Assembly (NCBI GenBank): GCA_037447655.1
Contig: JBBHKE010002850.1
Coordinates: forward strand, 124,001-188,000
Length of the DNA: 64,000 bases
From: Zygnema cylindricum
Lineage: Eukaryota; Streptophyta; Zygnematophyceae; Zygnematales; Zygnemataceae
Direction of reading: 5' to 3'
Numbering within the stretch: the stretch's first letter is position 1; every line of letters starts with the position of its first letter. Shown here piece by piece: positions 57,847 to 64,000 of this stretch. A program made the translations under genes and the position numbers. The notes beneath the pieces were generated by a model. The model was not told the origin of the DNA and made no database searches. It saw only the letters and a program-made list of their open reading frames with translations.

Positions 57847-58887
57847 TGTAGAAATTAAAGGTAGTTTTAGTATTTTCTAGGTTTTGTAAAAGAGAAAATG
57901 AAGAAAAGAAGTAGAGGCAGTCTGCCTCTAACTCCTGTGTTTGGCTCCCACACTTGTTACAGTCACTGAAAGTTGGAGAGGGAGCTACAGCCATAGCACC
58001 CTATACTATCCAGACGAGGAAAGACATTAAATTGGTAGATTTACCAAAATAGTGCTTAACGGACCCAGGATTTGAACCTGGTACTTGGCGTCCGTCAAAG
58101 CCGCTAGTAGCCGGTAGCCTTAGCCAAGTAGTCTAAGATTAAGGTTATACGGTATATGACTTGAAAGCTATATAAATATTTATATGTAGGCTATTTCATT
58201 TAATGGCATATTTTGACATAGATACAGTTTGTGTTGTACGACGTACGGAATATCCGAAACAGATACCATGCACTTTGTTTCGAATAAGAAACAAATATTG
58301 TGCAAGTATTTATGACGGCTGCGAATGAAATCCAGTTTAATCGAACGGTCGCGAAGCATGCCGAGATCGCGGAATAGGTTTTCGGCGGTTTGCGGTAGAC
58401 GTCACATCGATTGACACGTGGTGCAACCACATTAGATTACGGCATCTACGGGGATTACAAGAACGAATCCAAAATTGACATGTGTCGACATGTTGGCCAT
58501 GTCGTATATAGACGTACAGAAAGTCCACCGGCACCTGTACCTTTTTGTACGACACGGTATTAAAATTGGTGCCATACTTCAGTAGATAGAGTTTTAGAGA
58601 GAGATAAGACTTAGAAAAATTTGATAGATTGGACCCTCTCTCTCAGAAAGCTTCTGTACAAAAGGTCAAATTTGACCCTCCTTAACTTACTGCTTATGGG
58701 AGAAAATTCAGAGATTTTTTTTGCTATAGACTCACGGGAATCTTGCTTTCACACAAGTAAAGGTGGTCAGAGTTTTTGCCTTCCAAGATGGGAGTTATTT
58801 TTGCTGAAACAGAAAGGGGTCAAGGTTATCCTAGCGGCTTCGTGTGAGCTACCTACTTTGAGGACCTATGGAGGTCTCAGAGTTGCA
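57847..58887 (+). repeat. 3' LTR of C
   Basis: 1041 bp. It starts TGTAGAAATTAAAGG and ends GAGTTGCA, followed by the duplicated GCCAG. At 58065-58081 CCAGG, ATTTGAA, CCTGG forms a 5-bp stem and 7-nt loop, the exact geometry of a tRNA T-arm. Confidence 0.93.
58065..58126 (-). other. Pol III promoter-like module in the C 3' LTR, antisense
   Basis: On the - strand TGGCTAAGGCTACCGG (58126-58111, A-box-like) is followed 48 bp later by GGTTCAAATCC (58078-58068, matching the tRNA B-box). The T-arm pairs perfectly. The downstream stretch GTCCGTT pairs with GACGGAC, as an acceptor stem would, but the anticodon arm is not recognisable. Confidence 0.45.
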
Positions 58888-59298
58888 GCCAGGGGATGTT
58901 TAGGCTGATTTCAAGCAATAAAAAGAAGAAACTTTATTATGTGGTGTTCATGATATAATGTTGTGGCATAAGAGGCTTGGGCATTTAATCTAAATAAGTT
59001 AAGAGAGATGAAAAAGTTTGGGAGAAGTGGAAGGGTTCTATTCGGTGAGAGTGAGAATCTAAGTGATTGTAGTGGATGTGCTCAAGGTAAACCACACAGG
59101 TTACCCTTCCCAAAAACTACCACCTATAAAGGAGAAAGATTCTAGATTTAGTACACACACATATTTGGGGGCCGGACAGAGTGCCCTCACCCGGAGGGGA
59201 GAGATTTTTTATGACTAACACCGATATTTGGTCTCGGTATTCGAGGGTGTATTTTTTTAAAAATAAGACAGAGGTTCATCAATGTTTTAGACGATATA
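58888..59298 (+). pseudogene. Older C-like element (C2), right part
   Basis: It continues 45174 after the GCCAG duplication: pre-integrase residues (LWHKRLGH, CSGCAQGKPHRLPFPKTT) and the first integrase block (MTNTDIWSRYSRVYFFKNKT, EVHQCFRRYKE). At 59299 it joins a gypsy-type RT sequence without any LTR between. Confidence 0.8.
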
Positions 59299-60466
59299 AA
59301 GAAAGACTCGTTCGGGAAGACTGTAGATTTCTGGATGTGCGGAGATTATCGCATGCTGAACACGGCCACCATCTTTGACCTGCATCCGATGGCCACCCCG
59401 GAAGAGATATTCGACTCTCTTGCAGGAGCCACTATTTACTCTACGTTGGACATGAAGAATGGTTTCCACTAGATTTTCATGGACCGGAAACATAGGGAGA
59501 CAACTGCATTTTGGATTGGTTCCATACTTTATAAATGGATTTACATGCCTTTCGCGCTTAAGAATGCACCAACAAAATTCCAACGGGCAATGGACGAAGC
59601 GCTCCGAGAAATCGACTGTGCTCGGTGCTATATTGATGATGTTATCATCTTCTCAAAGACTTTTGAGGAACATCAAGAGCATGTACAGATCGTTCTCTGG
59701 GCACTCTAAGCCGCGGGCTTGAAATGTCACCCGGGCAAAGGTATTTTTGGGGTACAAAAAATCATTTACCTCGGATATGAGGTGACTCCCGGGACTGTGG
59801 GTCCCCACATGGTCAAGGTGGCAGCCCTTGACGCTCTTCCCCCACTGCAAGACATCTCGGCATTTCGCACCTCTCTAGGTCTGGCCAACTACTATCGGCG
59901 GTTTATCCCCGACTTCAATAGTCACGCTCAGCCCCTTAACTAAATATTGCGGAAGGACCAAGAGTGGCAGTGGGCTGAGGAACAACAAATATCCTTCTAG
60001 TTTTTGAATGATACTCTAAAGCAACACCTTGTGCTTCGGATGCCTTATAGCCAGAGGCTTTTCCTCCTTTATACCAATTGAAGCACAATTGGATAGGGAG
60101 CAGTTTTGGCTCCAGTTGATGACGCATGAGCTGAATATGTGGTGGCCTACGCCAGCCGGAGCAATAACAGAGCAGAGGGGAATTATAGTTGTTTCCACGG
60201 AGAGTTACTTGAAGCGGTTTGGGCCATCCAGCATTTCCGACCTTATTTGTACGGAGTCCATTTCACCTTGATTACGGATCACCAACCTCTGAAATGGATC
60301 ATGGAATATAGTAAGTTAAATGGCAAACTCGCCAGATTGGTTCTTATCTTGGAAGAATATGATTTCGACATTGTTCATAGGGCAGAGGAAATCCATGGGA
60401 ATGCCGACGGACTTAGCCGGAATCTTGATCCCTCCACCATGGATTTTACTACGGCTCGGCATGATG
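59299..60466 (+). pseudogene. Ty3/gypsy RT and RNase H fragment
   Basis: A different superfamily from its neighbours. RT residues: MCGDYRMLNTATIFDLHPMA, DSLAGATIYSTLDMKNGFH followed by a stop (CAG to TAG), PFALKNAPTKFQRAMDEAL and CYIDDVIIFSKTFEEHQEHV with the YIDD site intact. RNase H and linker: LGLANYYRRFIPDF, VVAYASRSNNRAEGNYSCFH, ELLEAVWAIQHFRPYLYG, TLITDHQPLKWIME and EIHGNADGLSRN. Several stops and frame changes. There is no gag, protease, integrase or LTR. It is cut on the right by B1 at 60467. Confidence 0.9.
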
Positions 60467-60769
60467 TGTTGATATTTGAGTATTTTCTAGGTCTGTATTA
60501 GGATAGAAAACGAGTTGAGGCGGTCTGCCTCTAACTCCCCTATCCAAGCCCCCACACTTGTTGTATTCACTGAAGGCTGGATAGGGAGCTAGAGCCATGG
60601 CTGCCTAGGCTCTATAGAGAAGACAGGGGGTGAATTAGGTAGACTTACCAAAAGTTAGTAGACGTACCCCGGAATTGATCCTGGTACCTGTCATCCGTCA
60701 ATCAGCATTAGCCGTTAGCTCTAGCCGTTATGTCTAATACTGATATTACGATATATAGGGTTTGATAAA

Positions 60770-60778
60770 TATATAAAT
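60770..60778 (+). promoter_or_regulatory. TATA-like box in the B1 LTR
   Basis: TATATAAAT inside the context GGGTTTGATAAATATATAAA, which recurs at the same place in the other B LTRs (for example near 38490 and 42165). It probably sets the U3/R boundary about 30 bp downstream. Confidence 0.55.
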
Positions 60779-61156
60779 CTTTATATGTAGATAAATCCGT
60801 TTAACGGCTTATAGATACTTTGTACATAGATACAGTTTGATTTAGTACGAAGTACGGTATGTCGACAGAACGGATACCGCGCATTTGTTTCGATAGCGAA
60901 ACAAATACCGCGCATTTGTTTCGATAGCGAAGCGAATACCGCGCGTCGAATTTCAGCGGCTAGGATTATAACCGGTTTTGATCGAACGGCCGCGATACGC
61001 GCCGCGATCACGGAAATGTACTTTTGGCGTTTTACGGTCTTTGCCACGTCAGATAACACATGGCGTAATAACATTGGATTACGGGAATTCCGGAGATTAC
61101 AGGAACTAATCCTGATTTGACACGTGTCGACATTTTGGCCATGTCGTACAATGGCC

Positions 61157-61194
61157 GTACAGAAAGTACACCGGCACCTATACTTTTCTATACG
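61157..61194 (+). other. GTAC-ended hairpin in the B1 LTR
   Basis: An imperfect inverted repeat, GTACAGAAAGTACA against TATACTTTTCTATAC. Here two G-to-A changes weaken the stem compared with B2 (near 42531), where TGTACTTTTCTGTAC pairs almost fully. The same hairpin with other bases is at 46969-47005 in C. Confidence 0.6.
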
Positions 61195-61373
61195 ATACAG
61201 TAATTTGATTGGTGTCGTACTTCAATAGATAGAGTTTTAGAGAGGGAATAGGACTTAGAAAATTTTGGGTAGGCAGCTGCCTCTCCCAGAGAGCACTCTG
61301 TATAAATGGCAAACTTTGGCCAGCCATATCTATCAATTTACTTGACCATTTTCAGTGATTCTTTTTGCTGCGG

Positions 61374-61406
61374 ACTCAAGGGAGTCCACGCTACACAGGG
61401 GTGTAG
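61374..61406 (+). other. Paired leader hairpins in the B1 LTR
   Basis: Hairpin 1: ACTC, AAGG, GAGT (61374-61385). Hairpin 2: CTACAC, AGGG, GTGTAG (61391-61406). They follow the conserved CAGTGATTCTTTTTGCTGC and lie in the part of the LTR expected to be the 5' leader of the element RNA. Confidence 0.65.
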
Positions 61407-61676
61407 TCGGTCAGAGTTTTTGTCTGCCAGGGTGGCTGCATTTATAAGGGAAAGTCAAAGTGGGTGAATGTGTCCAAATCTCATATTCTAACTTTGCATT
61501 CTGTGGTGGAACTGACCACACAGAAAGTGTTATTTCACAGGGGTGAATCTATATTGGGATTCTGACTGTCAAGGGGTCAGTCATTTGGGTTTATATTAAC
61601 TTGGAGTCGGCACTATCTAGATTAGCTTCTTTTGGATCTGCATACTTTGAGGGCCAATGGAGGTCTCAGAGTTTCA

Positions 61677-61691
61677 GGTTATGGGCCCACC
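61677..61691 (+). other. Primer binding site of B1
   Basis: GGTTATGGGCCCACC immediately after the LTR's CA; complementary to the initiator tRNA-Met anticodon stem-loop. Confidence 0.85.
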
Positions 61692-61946
61692 ATCTAGGGT
61701 GCCTATGTTCGATGGAACAGACTTCACCTATTAGGAGTTTACAATGGCGGGATTGCTTTTTGAGAAACACTTATAGGGAATTGTTTCAGGACAAGTGAGA
61801 TGTCCGCCACCTGGCTTTGGAGGAGCTTACTATGGAGATTCATCTGAGGCTGCCCAGAATATCAACCGGAGCTCAGATGCAACGGAAGGTGAAGGGAAAA
61901 ATCTTTCCGTGGATAGGGAAATAGGGGAGAAGGAAAAGAGACACCT
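61692..61946 (+). pseudogene. B1 gag 5' part with amber stops
   Basis: In the frame starting near 61705 one reads FDGTDFTY-stop-EFTMAGLLFEKHL-stop-GIVSGQ, then PPPGFGGAYYGDSSEAAQNI. Both stops are TAG where related Gags have Trp (TGG). A third stop comes just before the long open frame, so translation of this copy would have to begin at 61947 or a nearby Met. Confidence 0.7.
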
Positions 61947-63614
61947 ATGGTGAGGGGAGATACGCTCTCAGCTATGGTACCACATGTAGGGATTAAAATT
62001 GAAAAAAATGACCCAAAAATATGGGAATACAAAAACACTATAGCAAAACATCTCATACTTAGATATGTGTCTAAGTCGATAGCTATCACTCTTTTAAGTC
62101 TAACCAAAGCTTCAAAGATATGGGAAGCATTAATTCAGATTTATAAGAGTGAGACTATTCAGAGGCAGCAATTAGTAAAACAGGAAATAGATGCCTACGT
62201 TTATAAAGGCGGTAGCATGATAGAGTTTTGCAATGATATTGCTGCGTTATACGTTGAGCTTACTAGTGCGCGATATGTAGAATCTGAGGAGAGTAATATT
62301 AATACACTACTTATGAAACTCCCAGATGAGTACGAAAACATCATTTGTTTTATCCAGGCAATGGATGGCTCCTCATGGGCTTGGAGCTTTACCATGGGGA
62401 TAATTCTTGTGAAGGAAAGCACTTTGGAGCTTCCTAGGGGAAAGGACAAGGTCAATGCATTTTCAGCTGGTGGTGATTGGCGAAAGCGTGATGAGAGGAA
62501 CGGCGGTGACGAGCGGAAGCGTGATGAGAGGATCAGTGGTGACGAGCGGAAGCGTGATGAGAGAAAGAAAGACAAAGGTAAACCTTATCGGAACATTGGT
62601 GGAAAGAGAGGGAGAGGAAAAGAAAGGGGAGCTTTGAAAAAGGGGGCTTGCTTCTTTTGTAGGGAACCGGGTCATTATATGGAGGAATGCCCTTGTTTAG
62701 AAAAACTTAGAAGTTGGAATGTGGATGAGGAGGAAGAAGGGGAAGAGGAGAAAGAGGATGAAGATATTTTAGAGCTTCTCCGGATTAGTAGTATGGGGAA
62801 GAAAGAAAAGCACACAGTAATTGCACGAAGGCAACAGTGTGCTTTTGGAGGTATAAGGGAAGTAAAGAGAGAGGAGGTACTTGAGGATGTGGAGGAGTGT
62901 AGAGTGTATGACTTAGAAATGAGAAAGTCAGTTCCAGGATCCATAAGTGAAAACGGGAAAGGTAAAATTAATCAGGATAATTTTATAGATAATAGGGAAC
63001 CAGAAAACTGGTCGGAAAGGGAGACTTCAACGGATTCCGAGGAAAGGGGAGAAGTGAAACTCGAAGAGGTTTCAAAGGATAAGGGAGAAAAGAAATATTT
63101 ATTGGGAATTAAATTAGAAAGTAAGTGGAAAGAATTCCATGAAGAGAGTGAGGGAAGTTCAAAAAATGGGGTAATTATCATGGATAAAAATATGAGTACG
63201 AAAGATGTAGATCTTATGAGGAACTTAGTGGGGACTAGTGTTTTTTGGGAATATTTGGGGGTGGATGGATTTGACATCACTACTTGGTGTGACGTCACTT
63301 GTGAAGATGTGCCTGTAAAAGGGTTGGCATCTGGGTGTATGTTGCAGATTGGAAATGGGGCTGGCTGTTTGGATCGCAAGAGGGAAATCGGTTTGTGTGT
63401 GGATGAAAGAGTGATGAAGTGGATAAAATCTTTGCTCGGATTTATGGAAAAAGGGATGTTAAATAAAATGTGTGATGCAATTATCATTTCAGTTCATTTA
63501 ATGCACTGTGTTAAATACTTAAGTTTTATGAAAGGAAAAGAAAAAAGGAAAAAGAAAAAAAAAAAAAGGGAGGGGGTGTTTGTTTACTTGTTTGTGGAAG
63601 TTGAAAGAAAATAG
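61947..63614 (+). CDS. B1 Gag fused to an RNase-H-like remnant (555 residues)
   Basis: A single open frame from ATG 61947. Residues about 20-150 are a UBN2-type Gag core (TIAKHLILRYVSKSIAI, IQIYKSETIQRQQLVKQE, YVYKGGSMIEFCNDIAALY, LLMKLPDEYENII). A charged repeat of about eight residues (GDERKRDER) lies near 175-210, then a basic stretch and the zinc knuckle CFFCREPGHYMEECP. After an acidic tract comes QQCAFGGIREVKREEVLED, which resembles the lead into copia protease but lacks the DSGA motif. The C-terminal ~110 residues (LVGTSVFWEYLGVDGFDITT, WCDVTCEDVPVKG, MLQIGNGAGCLDRKREIG, KWIKSLLGFM, MCDAIIISVHLMH, LSFMKGKEK) align in order with copia RNase H, but the catalytic Glu block (STMEAEY) is deleted and CDN has become CDA. 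Gag should form particles and bind RNA; the tail's role is unknown. Confidence 0.85.
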   Translation: MVRGDTLSAMVPHVGIKIEKNDPKIWEYKNTIAKHLILRYVSKSIAITLLSLTKASKIWEALIQIYKSETIQRQQLVKQEIDAYVYKGGSMIEFCNDIAALYVELTSARYVESEESNINTLLMKLPDEYENIICFIQAMDGSSWAWSFTMGIILVKESTLELPRGKDKVNAFSAGGDWRKRDERNGGDERKRDERISGDERKRDERKKDKGKPYRNIGGKRGRGKERGALKKGACFFCREPGHYMEECPCLEKLRSWNVDEEEEGEEEKEDEDILELLRISSMGKKEKHTVIARRQQCAFGGIREVKREEVLEDVEECRVYDLEMRKSVPGSISENGKGKINQDNFIDNREPENWSERETSTDSEERGEVKLEEVSKDKGEKKYLLGIKLESKWKEFHEESEGSSKNGVIIMDKNMSTKDVDLMRNLVGTSVFWEYLGVDGFDITTWCDVTCEDVPVKGLASGCMLQIGNGAGCLDRKREIGLCVDERVMKWIKSLLGFMEKGMLNKMCDAIIISVHLMHCVKYLSFMKGKEKRKKKKKKREGVFVYLFVEVERK

Positions 63615-63632
63615 ACTAGAAAATAAGGGGAG

Positions 63633-64000
63633 TGTTGATATTTGAGTATTTTCTAGGTCTGTATTAGGATAGAAAAAGAGCTGAGGCGGTCTGCCTCTAA
63701 CTCCCCTATCCAAGCCCCCACACTTATTGTAGTCACTGAAGGCTGGATAGGGAGCTAGAGCCATAGCTGCCTAGGCTCTATAGAGAAGACAGGGGGTGAA
63801 TTAGGTAGACTTACCAAAAGTTAGTAGACGTACCCCGGAATTGATCCTGGTACCTGTCATCCGTCAATCAGCATTAGCCGTTAGCTCTAGCCGTTATGTC
63901 TAATACTGATATTACGATATATAGGGTTTGATAAATATATAAATCTTTATATGTAGATAAATCCGTTTAACGGCTTATAGATACTTTGTACATAGATACA
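63633..64000 (+). repeat. 3' LTR of B1 (cut by the window end)
   Basis: It starts TGTTGATATTTGAGTATTTT after the purine tract AAAATAAGGGGAG and matches 60467-60833 at all but 5 positions. Confidence 0.93.

Larger units (their letters stand above)
45175..58887 (+). mobile_element. Ty1/copia LTR retrotransposon C (full length, carrying nested insertions)
   Basis: 5' LTR 45175-47342 (interrupted by a solo B LTR), primer site GGTTATGGGCCCACC at 47343, gag start, element G inserted at 47420-53632, then gag, protease, integrase, RT, RNase H, purine tract AAAATAAGGGGAG and 3' LTR 57847-58887. The exact 5-bp duplication GCCAG flanks it at 45170-45174 and 58888-58892. The LTR starts differ at roughly 15 of the first 85 bases, so this is an old insertion. 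Several key residues and frames are lost. Confidence 0.93.
60467..61676 (+). repeat. 5' LTR of B1
   Basis: 1210 bp, from TGTTGATATTTGAGTATTTT to GAGTTTCA. A TATA-like TATATAAAT lies at 60770-60778, so U3 is about 300 bp. A perfect palindrome follows (arms ATTTGTTTCG and CGAAACAAAT at 60883-60906), partly duplicated in tandem, then the GTAC hairpin (61157-61194) and the paired hairpins (61374-61406). Confidence 0.92.
60467..64000 (+). mobile_element. Non-autonomous LTR element B1 (runs off the window)
   Basis: 5' LTR 60467-61676, primer site 61677-61691, a single long Gag/RNase-H-like ORF 61947-63614, purine tract 63620-63632 and the first 368 bp of the 3' LTR. Over the 367 bp shared by both LTRs I count 5 differences, so it inserted recently compared with its neighbours. 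There is no RT, integrase or protease core, so it must depend on an autonomous partner, probably a family with the same primer site and leader hairpins. Confidence 0.93.

Noticed and set aside
21553-64000. Endogenous retrovirus with an envelope gene
   Set aside because: The gene order is copia (integrase before RT) and no envelope-like ORF or membrane protein was found between pol and the LTRs.

Overview
This window looks like nuclear DNA of a land plant. It is AT-rich, has GT-AG introns of up to about 1.9 kb, a plant-type UspA/kinase/U-box gene and a plant-type CHMP1, and dense nested Ty1/copia retrotransposons. The lineage cannot be fixed from the window alone; an early-diverging land plant is only a guess.

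The first third (1-21.5 kb) is genic. An intronless ESCRT-III gene, CHMP1, lies on the + strand at 5543-6154. A nine-exon gene on the - strand (18757 to 10371) joins cleanly, every exon in phase, into a 1006-residue protein with a universal-stress domain, a long linker, a coiled coil, an RD protein kinase and a C-terminal U-box E3 domain. One of its introns carries an intact-looking non-autonomous hAT element with an exact 8-bp target duplication. Two weaker exon-like stretches lie near 1.3 kb and 3.9 kb on the - strand. The rest of this part holds direct repeats, purine-rich G-runs, a 20-bp tandem repeat and four copies of an inverted-repeat MITE-like element.

The other two thirds (21.5-64 kb) is a stack of LTR retrotransposons. 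I name the families A to G for this report only. A (-, 21553-30751) contains a B-type segment. C3 (-, 31213-33780) is truncated. A B fragment (33781-33956) abuts D (-, 33957-44941). D contains B2 (+, 38206-43049), whose 5' LTR contains a solo LTR, E (38908-39792). C (+, 45175-58887) has an exact GCCAG target duplication; a solo B LTR (45260-46380, exact TCTAA duplication) sits in its 5' LTR and G (-, 47420-53632) sits just after its primer site. C itself lies in an older C-like fragment, which joins a Ty3/gypsy RT-RNase H fragment (59299-60466). B1 (+, from 60467) interrupts that and runs off the window.

Two things stand out. First, family B encodes no RT, integrase or protease core: one long ORF (555 residues in B1) joins a Gag with a CCHC knuckle to a shrunken, catalytically broken copy of copia RNase H. 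The same layout is kept in three copies. Second, the LTRs of these related families share a set of hairpins whose stems differ by compensating changes, plus a U3 hairpin that reads on the opposite strand like a tRNA T-arm with Pol III box motifs. Most of these elements show a primer site complementary to the anticodon stem-loop of initiator tRNA-Met (half-tRNA priming, as in Drosophila copia). The full-length pol genes are mostly decayed, so mobility in trans would need an intact partner elsewhere.
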